Source: 66-474 sp035547895
Lineage (GTDB): Bacteria; Pseudomonadota; Gammaproteobacteria; Xanthomonadales; Rhodanobacteraceae
Length of the DNA: 11,634 nt
Assembly: GCA_035547895.1 (NCBI GenBank)
Contig: DASZTT010000112.1
Span: forward strand, 1 to 11,634
Reading direction: 5' to 3'
Under the pieces are notes generated by a model. The model did no database searches. It saw nothing but the letters and a program-made list of their open reading frames with translations, and was not told where the DNA came from. Positions 1-5,968 of the stretch are shown one piece after another. Within the stretch, counting starts at the first letter, position 1, and the number at the start of each line of letters is the position of its first letter. A program made the translations under genes and the position numbers.

Positions 1-146
1 TGGTGCCCCTGGATGGCCTGGCCAAGCTGGTCGGCGATCGACTGCACGATCTGTTGCGGGGTCTGGTCGGCGGCGGCGAATGCGGGCACGGCGCACGCGG
101 CACCGAACAGCATCGCCACCAGCCACAACATCGGACGTTTCAACAT
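1..146 (-). CDS. mlaC: MlaC, periplasmic phospholipid-binding protein (N-terminal part only)
   Basis: Only the first 48 codons lie in the window; the gene runs off the left edge. The start is ATG with a clear AGGAG six bases upstream. The N-terminus is a Sec signal peptide: basic start (MLKRP), hydrophobic core, and a probable cut after the AFA near residue 25. The mature protein then begins ADQTPQQIVQSIADQL, which fits the helical start of the MlaC/Ttg2D family. By family knowledge, MlaC shuttles phospholipids across the periplasm between the MlaA outer-membrane complex and MlaFEDB. It is the last mla gene seen here, 37 bases after mlaD, with a small hairpin in the gap. The identification rests mostly on position in the mlaFEDC order, because too little sequence is visible for domain recognition alone. 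Confidence 0.82.
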   Translation of the reverse strand, partial: MLKRPMLWLVAMLFGAACAVPAFAAADQTPQQIVQSIADQLGQAIQGH

Positions 147-160
147 GGAGTTCTCCTCAG

Positions 161-175
161 GCCTGCGAAGCAGGC
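161..175 (-). promoter_or_regulatory. Intercistronic hairpin between mlaD and mlaC
   Basis: A perfect 6-bp stem (GCCTGC / GCAGGC) with a three-base loop fills the middle of the 37-base mlaD-mlaC gap. The mlaC Shine-Dalgarno lies just downstream in a second self-complementary stretch, GGAGAACTCC. There is no T run, so it does not look like a terminator. It could affect mRNA processing or set the level of mlaC relative to mlaD. The structure is seen; the role is inference. Confidence 0.4.
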
Positions 176-183
176 GGGGCAAG

Positions 184-699
184 TCAGGGATGGCCGGATG
201 CAGGCGGCGTGCTGGCCGGCGCCGAATCGGGACTGCTCGATTTCGGGCCGCCGTTGACGAGAAACTTTCCGATCAGGTTTTCGATGCTCATCGCCGATTG
301 GGTAAGCACCATCTCGTCGCCGTTCTTGAGGAACGTGGGCGAGCCGCCCGGCTCGATGCCAACATATTGGTCGCCCAGTAAACCGCTGGTGAATATCGCG
401 GCCGACGAATCGTCGGGAATGTCGTTGTATTGCTTGTCGATCGACATCGTCACCAGTGCATCCATCCGCTGCGGTTCGAGCTGGATGGATTGCACGTCGC
501 CGATGCGCACGCCCGCGATCTTCACCGGTGCGCGCGCCTTCAACTGGCCGATGTCCTGGAAGCGCGCCTTCAGCGTGTAGCTGTCGCCACGATGGATGTT
601 CGCCACCGACGTGGTCTGGGTCGCGAGGTACGCCAGTGCGGCGAAACCGAGCAGGATGAACAGGCCGGTGCCGATGGCGTAGGAAGGTCTTGGGTTCAT
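184..699 (-). CDS. mlaD: MlaD, inner-membrane MCE-domain phospholipid transport subunit
   Basis: The 171-residue protein has one N-terminal membrane helix at about residues 9-27. A single MCE domain follows, with its hallmark start at residues 41-72 (YTLKARFQDIGQLKARAPVK, then the AGVRIGDV segment) and the conserved GLLGDQYVGIEPGG at 106-119. The tail from about residue 150 is Ser/Pro-rich and probably disordered. In the family, MlaD forms a hexameric ring in the periplasm on top of MlaE and passes lipids to or from MlaC. It lies 24 bases after mlaE, with a GGTGAT close to the ATG as a modest ribosome-binding site. Length and topology are normal for single-MCE MlaD. Confidence 0.95.
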   Translation of the reverse strand: MNPRPSYAIGTGLFILLGFAALAYLATQTTSVANIHRGDSYTLKARFQDIGQLKARAPVKIAGVRIGDVQSIQLEPQRMDALVTMSIDKQYNDIPDDSSAAIFTSGLLGDQYVGIEPGGSPTFLKNGDEMVLTQSAMSIENLIGKFLVNGGPKSSSPDSAPASTPPASGHP

Positions 700-723
700 G
701 CGATCACCAATGCTGCGTGCAGG

Positions 724-1491
724 TCAGGTCATGAAAGCCGTCATCACGAAATCGAACGCGAGGACCACGATCGACGAAAACACCACCGTGCGCGTGGTCG
801 AATACGCCACGCCCTCGCTGGTAGGCGGCGCGGTGTAGCCCTGGAACACCGCGATCAGGCTGACCACGCCGCCGAACACGATGCTCTTGTAGAGGCCGTC
901 GAGGACGTCCCTGTGCAGATCGACGGTGGAGGTCATGTTGCCCCAGAACGTGCCGTTGTCGAGGCCTAGCCAGGTCACGCCGACCAGGTGTCCGCCGAAG
1001 ATGCCCATGGCGTTGAACACGCACGCGAGCAGCGGCATCGCGATGACGCCCGAGAGGAAACGCGGCGAGGCGACATACGCCAGCGGATCCACCGCCATCA
1101 TCGACATCGCGTCGAGCTGGTCGGTCGCGCGCATCAAGCCGATCTCCGCCGTGACCGCGGTGCCTGCGCGGCCCGCCACCAGCAATGCCGTCACCACCGG
1201 GCCGAGTTCCCGGAACAGGCTCAACGCGACCACGGTGCCGAGCGCGGCGGTGCCGCCGAAGATCGACAGCGTGTAGTAAAGCTGCAGCGCCAGCACCATG
1301 CCGACGAACAGCCCGCAGGTCATCACGATCACGAGGCTCATCGCGCCGACGAACCAGACCTGCCGGCAGGTTTCGCGCCAATGCCGCAGGCTTTTCGGCA
1401 GCGCGCCCAGCACCGCGACGAAGAACAAGCCGCAGTCGCCGACCGAAGCGATGCCTTGCAGCAGCCAGTTGCGGCGCAGGTTCGCGTTCAT
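724..1491 (-). CDS. mlaE: MlaE, permease of the Mla phospholipid ABC transporter
   Basis: The 255-residue protein is strongly hydrophobic, with several membrane helices. It carries the MlaE/YrbE permease signature at about residues 95-135: ELGPVVTALLVAGRAG, then AEIGLMRATDQLDAM and a downstream DP. This block contains the loop that contacts the MlaF ATPase. The protein is the inner-membrane channel of the MlaFEDB complex. Its ATG overlaps the mlaF stop codon by four bases (ATGA), so the two are probably translationally coupled. Length matches the family (about 260). Nothing is broken or missing. Confidence 0.96.
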   Translation of the reverse strand: MNANLRRNWLLQGIASVGDCGLFFVAVLGALPKSLRHWRETCRQVWFVGAMSLVIVMTCGLFVGMVLALQLYYTLSIFGGTAALGTVVALSLFRELGPVVTALLVAGRAGTAVTAEIGLMRATDQLDAMSMMAVDPLAYVASPRFLSGVIAMPLLACVFNAMGIFGGHLVGVTWLGLDNGTFWGNMTSTVDLHRDVLDGLYKSIVFGGVVSLIAVFQGYTAPPTSEGVAYSTTRTVVFSSIVVLAFDFVMTAFMT

Positions 1492-2318
1492 CGCCCGAAG
1501 CCCAGTTCAGTTGCGTAATCCGGCGCCGGGTACTGGAACGGCACGGGGCCGTCCGCCTCGCCGCCGAAGAATTGCCGCGTCCACGGTGAATCCTGCCGCG
1601 CCAGTTCGTCCGGCGCGCCCTGCGCGACTAGCTTGCCGTTGGCGATCAGGTAGACGCGGTCGGCGACCTGGCGAATCGCGGCGAGTTCGTGCGCGACCAG
1701 GATCGAAGTGATCCCGAGCGTCTTGTTGAGCGTCCTGATCAGGCGCAGCACCTGGTTCAACGCGATGGGGTCGAGCCCCACGAACGGTTCGTCGTACAGG
1801 ATCAGCATCGGATCGAACACGATCGAGCGCGCCAGCGCCACCCGCCGCGCCATGCCGCCGGAAAGTTCGCTGGGCATCAATTGCGCGGCGCCGCGCAGGC
1901 CGACCGCCTGCAACTTGGTCAGCACAATGTTGCGCAGCAATTCCTCCGGCAGTTTCGCGTGCTGGCGCAGCGGGAACGCGACGTTCTCGAACACGCTGAA
2001 GTCGGTCAGCAGCGCCGAGTTCTGGAACAGGAAACCGATGCGCTCGCGCAAATCGAACAGCGCGCGCCGCGAGAGCTTCGGGACGTCCCGGCCATCCACG
2101 ATCACCTTGCCGGCATCGGGCCGCAGCTGACCGGTGATGTGCCGCAGCAAGGTGGTCTTGCCGGTGCCCGACGGCCCCATGATTGCGGTGACGCTGCCGC
2201 GCGGCACGTCCAGGTCGAGTCCGTCGAAAATCATCTTCGTGCCGATGCGCGTGCGCAGGCCGCGCACCTGCACCAGTGCGTCTTCCACAGGGTCCTGATT
2301 GGCGGCAGCGACGTTCAT
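1488..2318 (-). CDS. mlaF: MlaF, ATPase of the Mla phospholipid ABC transporter
   Basis: A complete ABC ATPase of 276 residues. Walker A is GPSGTGKTT (48-56), the Q-loop glutamine is Q99, the signature is LSGGM (152-156), Walker B is LILYDEP (172-178) and the switch histidine is H210. The C-terminal extension after about residue 245, with FFGGEADGPVPFQYPAPDY, is typical of MlaF; in the solved complexes it reaches the partner subunit. It powers lipid transport through MlaE at the inner membrane. It is the first visible gene of the mlaFEDC run. The ATG has no good Shine-Dalgarno, and a run of ten C (coding sense) lies 22-31 bases upstream of it, which may matter for expression. Confidence 0.96.
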   Translation of the reverse strand: MNVAAANQDPVEDALVQVRGLRTRIGTKMIFDGLDLDVPRGSVTAIMGPSGTGKTTLLRHITGQLRPDAGKVIVDGRDVPKLSRRALFDLRERIGFLFQNSALLTDFSVFENVAFPLRQHAKLPEELLRNIVLTKLQAVGLRGAAQLMPSELSGGMARRVALARSIVFDPMLILYDEPFVGLDPIALNQVLRLIRTLNKTLGITSILVAHELAAIRQVADRVYLIANGKLVAQGAPDELARQDSPWTRQFFGGEADGPVPFQYPAPDYATELGFGR

Positions 2319-2339
2319 TGCGAATCAACGACCCGGATC

Positions 2340-2349
2340 GGGGGGGGGG
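2340..2349. repeat. Ten-base G homopolymer in the mlaF leader
   Basis: Ten consecutive G on the plus strand, which read as C10 in the mla transcript, 22-31 bases before the mlaF ATG. Tracts of this length are prone to slippage. It lies outside any coding region, so length changes would act on promoter or leader spacing rather than reading frame. It could also be a place where assembled length is unreliable. Confidence 0.6.
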
Positions 2350-2366
2350 AGCGGAAAAAATATTGC

Positions 2367-2386
2367 GGCCATTCCCGCGAACGCGG
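2367..2386 (-). repeat. REP-like element, left copy
   Basis: The sequence GGCCATTCCCGCGAACGCGG holds a short CCGCG/CGCGG hairpin core. It resembles the reverse complement of the sequence at 2484-2509 (shared pattern: CAT, T or G, CC, A or C, GCGAA, A or C, GCGG). Such CAT-CCCGCGAA-GCGG sequences look like the small extragenic palindromes common in high-GC proteobacteria. The strand given is relative to the right copy and is arbitrary. Family membership needs a genome-wide count. Confidence 0.4.
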
Positions 2387-2389
2387 ACT

Positions 2390-2411
2390 GCGTTTGCAGG
2401 ATTGCAAACGC
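2390..2411. repeat. Nine-base-pair stem-loop in the gmk-mlaF spacer
   Basis: A perfect inverted repeat, GCGTTTGCA and TGCAAACGC, separated by GGAT. No T tract follows on either strand, so a classic intrinsic terminator is unlikely. It could be a protein site or an RNA structure in the mla leader. Confidence 0.5.
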
Positions 2412-2438
2412 GAACGCCGCGGGCGGCCCGGAAGGCGA

Positions 2439-2454
2439 GCGCCATGGATGGCGC
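2439..2454. repeat. Palindrome in the gmk-mlaF spacer
   Basis: GCGCCATGGATGGCGC is a near-perfect palindrome (seven-base arms, two-base centre). On the plus strand it is followed by GAGTTT only. It sits between the two REP-like copies, so the spacer is a cluster of secondary structures. It may end gmk transcription weakly or protect a 3' end; this is inference. Confidence 0.4.
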
Positions 2455-2483
2455 GAGTTTATCCAAAGGATCTTGTCTTCAAT

Positions 2484-2509
2484 GGACGCCCGCTTTCGCT
2501 GGCATGACG
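2484..2509 (+). repeat. REP-like element, right copy
   Basis: The stretch includes GCCCGCTTTCGCTGGC, an imperfect hairpin with a TTTC/GAAA loop and one mismatch, followed by ATGACG. It is oriented opposite to the copy at 2367-2386, about 100 bases away, as in paired REP (BIME-like) arrangements. It lies 44-69 bases past the gmk stop codon on the gmk transcript, where such elements often stabilise 3' ends. Confidence 0.45.
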
Positions 2510-2552
2510 TCAGGGTGAAAGAACCTTCATAGGGTAGCGGAGAGGCCGGACC

Positions 2553-3167
2553 TCAAGCCAGCAGCCGGGCGATCAATGCGGCGTGGCGCTCACCCGGCAA
2601 CGGCCGGCGCTCGCGCGCCGCGTGCACGATGGCCTGCAACGCGGCGACCGCGTCCTCGAAATGATCGTTGACCACGATGCAGTCGAACTCGCCGGCGTGC
2701 GCGATTTCCTCGCGCGACGCGGCCAACCGCTTTTCGATGGTGGACTCGCTGTCGGTGGCGCGCGCCCGCAGGCGGCGCTCGAGCTCCGCGCGCGACGGCG
2801 GCAGGATGAAGATCGACACGCACCCGGGCATCGCACGCCGCACCTGTTCGGCGCCCTGCCAGTCGATTTCCAGCAGCACGTCGCGACCGGCTTTCAGGGT
2901 CGGCTCGACGGCACCGCGCGAGGTACCGTAATAGTTGCCGAACACGTCCGCGTGTTCCAGGAAATCGCCCCGCGCAACCATCGCCTCGAACTTCGCGCGG
3001 TCGACGAAGTGGTACTGCACCCCATCGACGTCGCCCGGCCGCGGCGCGCGGGTGGTGTGCGAAATCGACAGCGCGATGCCGGGTTCGCGCGCCAGCAGCG
3101 CATTCACCAGCGTCGACTTCCCCGCGCCCGACGGCGCCGCGACGATGAAGAGGATGCCGCGCGTCAT
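2553..3167 (-). CDS. gmk: Guanylate kinase
   Basis: Guanylate kinase phosphorylates GMP to GDP with ATP in the cytoplasm. The start chosen gives 204 residues (E. coli 207) and has AAGGAG upstream of its ATG. A longer reading from 3221 would add 18 non-conserved residues with no support. The P-loop is PSGAGKST (12-19). The GMP-binding segment is SHTTRAPRPGD followed by the DGVQYHF block (36-54). The LEIDWQG motif is at 99-105, and the lid arginines lie at about 131-147. In Pseudomonas, gmk sits between yicC and rpoZ; here neither is adjacent. The gene upstream is a VOC protein 262 bases away, and mlaF follows 234 bases downstream. The coding sequence itself looks intact. Confidence 0.97.
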   Translation of the reverse strand: MTRGILFIVAAPSGAGKSTLVNALLAREPGIALSISHTTRAPRPGDVDGVQYHFVDRAKFEAMVARGDFLEHADVFGNYYGTSRGAVEPTLKAGRDVLLEIDWQGAEQVRRAMPGCVSIFILPPSRAELERRLRARATDSESTIEKRLAASREEIAHAGEFDCIVVNDHFEDAVAALQAIVHAARERRPLPGERHAALIARLLA

Positions 3168-3311
3168 GCCATCTCCTTCTGCGCTCCGGGACCGTGCCAC
3201 CACCACTGCTCTACCCTGCATGTCATTTTGCGGATTGCCCCTGTCTGCGATTTTCGCAGTCGCGCATGCCGCGGCCGAGCGGCTGGATTGTCAACGCCTC
3301 GTCTCCCGGGA

Positions 3312-3331
3312 GCGCAAGGATTCCTTCGCGC
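3312..3331. repeat. Imperfect palindrome in the VOC-gmk spacer
   Basis: GCGCAAGGATTCCTTCGCGC is an inverted repeat with one bulged base, in the 262-base gap between gmk and the upstream VOC gene. A ten-base palindrome, CTCCCGGGAG, abuts it at 3303-3312. No T run or convincing -35/-10 pair could be assigned in the gap. It may hold the gmk promoter and an operator, but that is not demonstrable by eye. Nothing else is visible in this spacer. Confidence 0.3.
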
Positions 3332-3429
3332 ATGCGGAGCCGGATCCGTTGTGCGGACGACCAGTAACCGGAGCAACCGGCTCAGGCGCGCGACCCCGCT
3401 GGAAGCCTCTTGCGAACGTTGCCAACATC

Positions 3430-3792
3430 TCAACCTTCATGCAGCCATTGGCGAAAATTCACGCCGACCTTAGTCTTGTCCAGCATGGCGAATTCGCGCG
3501 CACCCCACGGCTTGAGCGTGACGCTGCTTGAATTTGGATGCAAAAGATGTGGAGCGCGTGCAGACATCTCGTTGAATATCTCGTCTACGTCATCCGTATC
3601 GACGCTGAGTTCGGGGCGATCCTTTGCGGCGTACTCCGGGCTCTGGATGATGTAGGCCTTGGCGCCGTCACGCGCAACGACAGCCATGTCCGCGTCCCGA
3701 TACCGGATCTCGAATCCCAGCCCGTCCACGAAAAACTCCAGCCCATCTTGCAGGTGCGCATAGAAGATCTTCGGGATGAGGTTCTTGAACAT
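3430..3792 (-). CDS. VOC-superfamily (bleomycin-resistance/glyoxalase-like) protein
   Basis: A 120-residue single-domain protein. The N-terminus (MFKNLIPKIFYAHLQDGLEF, then FVDGLGFEIRYRD) is the usual opening of the bleomycin-resistance/glyoxalase fold, with the FFVDGLGF helix at 20-27. The second module contains RPELSVDTDDVDEIFNEM (59-76) and ends with a KPWGAREFAMLD strand (94-105), as in this family. Members bind or transform small molecules, or sequester drugs such as bleomycin; the substrate cannot be told here. It is the last gene of the accessory minus-strand run, 45 bases after the beta-lactamase-like gene. No clear Shine-Dalgarno precedes the ATG. The local sequence looks less GC-rich than the housekeeping genes. 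Confidence 0.8.
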   Translation of the reverse strand: MFKNLIPKIFYAHLQDGLEFFVDGLGFEIRYRDADMAVVARDGAKAYIIQSPEYAAKDRPELSVDTDDVDEIFNEMSARAPHLLHPNSSSVTLKPWGAREFAMLDKTKVGVNFRQWLHEG

Positions 3793-3837
3793 GGCGGCAG
3801 TCCACGAAGGGGAAGGATCGAGCCGTTGCCCTGCGGC

Positions 3838-5007
3838 CTACGGGTAGGCGGCGATGATAGCGGTGCGGGCTTTGGCGAAATTCTTGATCACGTGGGGCAG
3901 GCGTTCCCGGGTGAAGAAAATGCCGTACACGCCGCTTTTGCGATCGATCCACGGGAAGGTGCCCAGTGCCCCCGGACTGGACGTCATGATGCAGGCCTGC
4001 GCCGCATCCCAGGATTCGCACCAGTTGCCGAGTGCATATTCGGCGGTGCCTTCCGCGATGCCCGCACGTGCGGCGGTTTTCCCGCGCATGCCGGGAGGCA
4101 CGTAGCTTTTCGGTTTGCCGATGGTCTGGGCCGTTTCCATCTCTCGAACGGCCCTTTCCGACAGCACGCGTTTGCCGTCGACGCTGCCGTTTTCGGCCAG
4201 CATGGTCAGAAAGCGCATGTAATCCTGCGCGGTCGTCACGACGCCACCCTGCAACAACGGGTTCAGTGTTTCGCTCGCAGGCACGCCGTGATTCGGAAGA
4301 TGTTCCCAGTAGGTATGCGTCATGCCCAGTGGTTGCGCGATGCGCTCGTTGAAAAGCTGCGCCCAACGCTTTCCCGTGACAGCCTCGACCGCAGCGCCGG
4401 CAACCTGGAAGCCCGGGCCGCCGTAGCTGAATACCGTTCCCGGCGGATGTTGCAGCGGCCGCCTGGCAATCAGCGCGGCAGACTCCGCCAGGGTGATGCG
4501 CGGATCCTGTTTGATATCGACCATGTCCCGGAGGCTGCCCTCGCCGGAGGTCTGCGCCAGCAGTTCGCGCAAGGTGACTTTCCCGGCAGCTCCCGTGAAC
4601 ACCGGGAGGTATTTTGAAATCGGCGCGTCCAGCGAGAGCTTTCCCTCGTCGACCACGCTCATGACCAGGGCGGCGGTCATCCACTTCGATGCCGACGCGA
4701 CCGGCAACTGCGCGTTCTCGTCGATCTTCCCGACGTTCATCCGGAGCAACGGATGGCCGGCCCGCATGACGATGACCGAAACGCCGGGTGCGCCATTGCT
4801 TACGGCCTGCTGCATCTCGTCGTGGACTTGCTGCCATACACGACTCTCGGGAAGCACTGGCAACTGCGGTGACGATGCCGCCTTCGAGGCTGCCGATATC
4901 GCCTTGTACGCACCCCTGCCCGCATACACCAGCGTGCCCACGCACGCCGAAAGGCTGAGCAACAGCCATGCTCCAAGCAGCAGCCATCCGGGCTTCAGGT
5001 ATTTCAT
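3838..5007 (-). CDS. Serine hydrolase lipoprotein, class C beta-lactamase / CubicO family
   Basis: A 389-residue predicted lipoprotein: membrane-spanning signal at residues 8-20, lipobox LSAC with Cys22, and Val at +2, which fits outer-membrane sorting. The hydrolase domain follows. The SxxK nucleophile motif is SASK (S105-K108), inside PVASASKWMTAALV. The second motif is Tyr195 in FSYGGPGFQVAG, that is YGG where beta-lactamases have YxN. The C-terminal SPGALGTFPWID (344-355) occupies the KTG position. These are features of the S12/CubicO group, which includes esterases, D-aminopeptidases and cell-wall enzymes; true beta-lactamase activity is not implied. The start is the ATG beside the signal sequence. 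It overlaps the stop of a 14-codon ORF (ATGA) and has only a weak Shine-Dalgarno, suggesting coupled translation. An upstream in-frame extension to 5193 has no signal-like sequence and overlaps the VOC gene. Confidence 0.88.
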   Translation of the reverse strand: MKYLKPGWLLLGAWLLLSLSACVGTLVYAGRGAYKAISAASKAASSPQLPVLPESRVWQQVHDEMQQAVSNGAPGVSVIVMRAGHPLLRMNVGKIDENAQLPVASASKWMTAALVMSVVDEGKLSLDAPISKYLPVFTGAAGKVTLRELLAQTSGEGSLRDMVDIKQDPRITLAESAALIARRPLQHPPGTVFSYGGPGFQVAGAAVEAVTGKRWAQLFNERIAQPLGMTHTYWEHLPNHGVPASETLNPLLQGGVVTTAQDYMRFLTMLAENGSVDGKRVLSERAVREMETAQTIGKPKSYVPPGMRGKTAARAGIAEGTAEYALGNWCESWDAAQACIMTSSPGALGTFPWIDRKSGVYGIFFTRERLPHVIKNFAKARTAIIAAYP

Positions 5008-5048
5008 TGAAGAGTCTCGTCGATGGCAGCCGGGCAGTTCGTCTTCAT
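5004..5048 (-). CDS. 14-codon bridging mini-ORF
   Basis: A tiny reading frame encoding MKTNCPAAIDETLQ. Its ATG overlaps the upstream VOC stop codon (ATGA), and its own TGA overlaps the ATG of the lipoprotein hydrolase (ATGA again). It has a better Shine-Dalgarno (GGGAG, six bases before ATG) than the downstream lipoprotein gene. Ribosomes finishing the VOC gene could therefore reinitiate here and be delivered to the lipoprotein start. The overlaps are seen; translation and purpose are inferred. The peptide resembles nothing recognised and could be a chance product. Confidence 0.35.
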   Translation of the reverse strand: MKTNCPAAIDETLQ

Positions 5049-5566
5049 GAGCATCTCCCGGAGGGTTCAGTCGCGCCCGCGTTGTCCTCGAGCAGGGTTC
5101 CGCCCCATGCTTCCGGATCGACATCGGCCACGGTTTCGGAAAACACCCAGACGTGGCCCCACGGATCAACGGCGGTGTATTGCCGCTCTCCATAGGGGTA
5201 GGTCGTCACGGGGCTGACGATGCGGGCGCCCGCGGATCCGGCCTGCCGATGGTGGCGCGCGAGATCGCCGACACGAATCATCACCGCATGTGTCGAATCG
5301 ATGGGCAGCCAGGGTTTCGGACCCTGGCTGACAACGACGCCCTCGCCAGCGGTGCCCAGCTGCAGTTGCGAGCGATGATCGGCGATTCTCAGCCGCTCCC
5401 GAAAACCGAATGCCTTGCACAGCCAATCGGCCGCGGCTCGCACGTCGGGGTAATTGAGGCAGGGAACAACCGCATTGGCCAGCATGGAGCGGTTGTCAAT
5501 CGGAGGCACCGGAAACCGGGTCCCGGCCGCGTGCCCATCGCGTCGGTCGGCTGCAGGCTGGCTCAT
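5045..5566 (-). CDS. VOC-family (PhnB/glyoxalase-like) protein
   Basis: A 173-residue protein read from an ATG overlapping the stop of the EF-hand gene (TGATG). The VOC domain starts near residue 28 (MLANAVVPCLNYPDVRAAAD) with the FGFRERLRI strand, then has the second-module hallmarks YGERQYTAVDPWGHVWVFSE (125-144), including the conserved Glu144. A W-G-containing tail near residue 154 is common in this subgroup. The first 27 residues are not typical of the family, so the true start may be the internal ATG at 5485. That site lacks a Shine-Dalgarno, while the 5566 start fits stop-start coupling. The enzyme activity and substrate are unknown. No signal peptide is evident, so it is likely cytoplasmic, unlike its neighbours. 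Confidence 0.85.
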   Translation of the reverse strand: MSQPAADRRDGHAAGTRFPVPPIDNRSMLANAVVPCLNYPDVRAAADWLCKAFGFRERLRIADHRSQLQLGTAGEGVVVSQGPKPWLPIDSTHAVMIRVGDLARHHRQAGSAGARIVSPVTTYPYGERQYTAVDPWGHVWVFSETVADVDPEAWGGTLLEDNAGATEPSGRCS

Positions 5567-5862
5567 CAGCGTGAACCCCGCCGCTGCTGGATGAAAGCGA
5601 TGATTTCCTGCTTGGAAAGCAGCCCGTCGTGATCGCTGTCGATCTCGTCGAAATGCGCTGAAAGCCTGGGGGTTCCCTGGGCGGCTTCATCGCGACTGAG
5701 GTATCCATCGTGATTGGTGTCGGCGGCGGCGAAACGCTCTTGCGCCTTTTCGGCAGCCGCCTGCGATCGTCCGCCGCCTGTCGCGGCGCACGCGGTCAGC
5801 GACAGCGCCGCGAGCAGACCGACGAGTGGGAGTTTCACGATGTTCTGGCAGATGGTTTTCAT
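5566..5862 (-). CDS. EF-hand calcium-binding lipoprotein
   Basis: A small 98-residue protein. It begins with a lipoprotein signal (MKTICQNIVKLPLVGLLAAL, lipobox LTAC with Cys25, Ala at +2). Two canonical EF-hand loops follow: residues 48-59 (DTNHDGYLSRDE) and 75-86 (DSDHDGLLSKQE), each with D/N at positions 1, 3 and 5, Gly at 6 and Glu at 12. It probably binds calcium at the periplasmic face of the envelope. AAGGA stands six bases before the ATG. Its stop overlaps the next start by one base (TGATG). A strong hairpin lies upstream, between it and the secreted protein gene. Small EF-hand lipoproteins of this kind are frequent in Xanthomonadales, but a role for this one is not known. Confidence 0.85.
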   Translation of the reverse strand: MKTICQNIVKLPLVGLLAALSLTACAATGGGRSQAAAEKAQERFAAADTNHDGYLSRDEAAQGTPRLSAHFDEIDSDHDGLLSKQEIIAFIQQRRGSR

Positions 5863-5919
5863 GCTGGATCCTTGGAAAGCGGCCGGGCAAGCAAAAGGCC
5901 GTTCGCGTGGATGAAAGGT

Positions 5920-5948
5920 GGCGCGGGCCGGGGGAGGCGGCCCGCGCC
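5920..5948 (-). terminator. Strong hairpin, partial terminator or attenuator
   Basis: A perfect 11-bp GC-rich stem (GGCGCGGGCCG / CGGCCCGCGCC) with a seven-base loop sits 20 bases past the stop of the unknown secreted protein gene and 57 bases before the EF-hand gene. On the minus strand it is followed by ACCTTTCAT, a weak T-rich tail, so termination may be partial. That would make the secreted protein more abundant than the genes below. Efficiency is inferred. Confidence 0.55.
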
Positions 5949-5968
5949 TAACGCGCAGCGAGCAGGGG

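Noticed and set aside
3164..3433. Possible 89-codon minus-strand gene in the VOC-gmk spacer
   Set aside because: No family features, no supporting ribosome-binding site, and it runs through the gmk start region; better read as non-coding spacer.
3538..4617. Long plus-strand open frame of 359 codons opposite the VOC and beta-lactamase-like genes
   Set aside because: It is antisense to two well-supported genes and its protein shows no recognisable motifs; high-GC coding DNA often leaves such open antisense frames.
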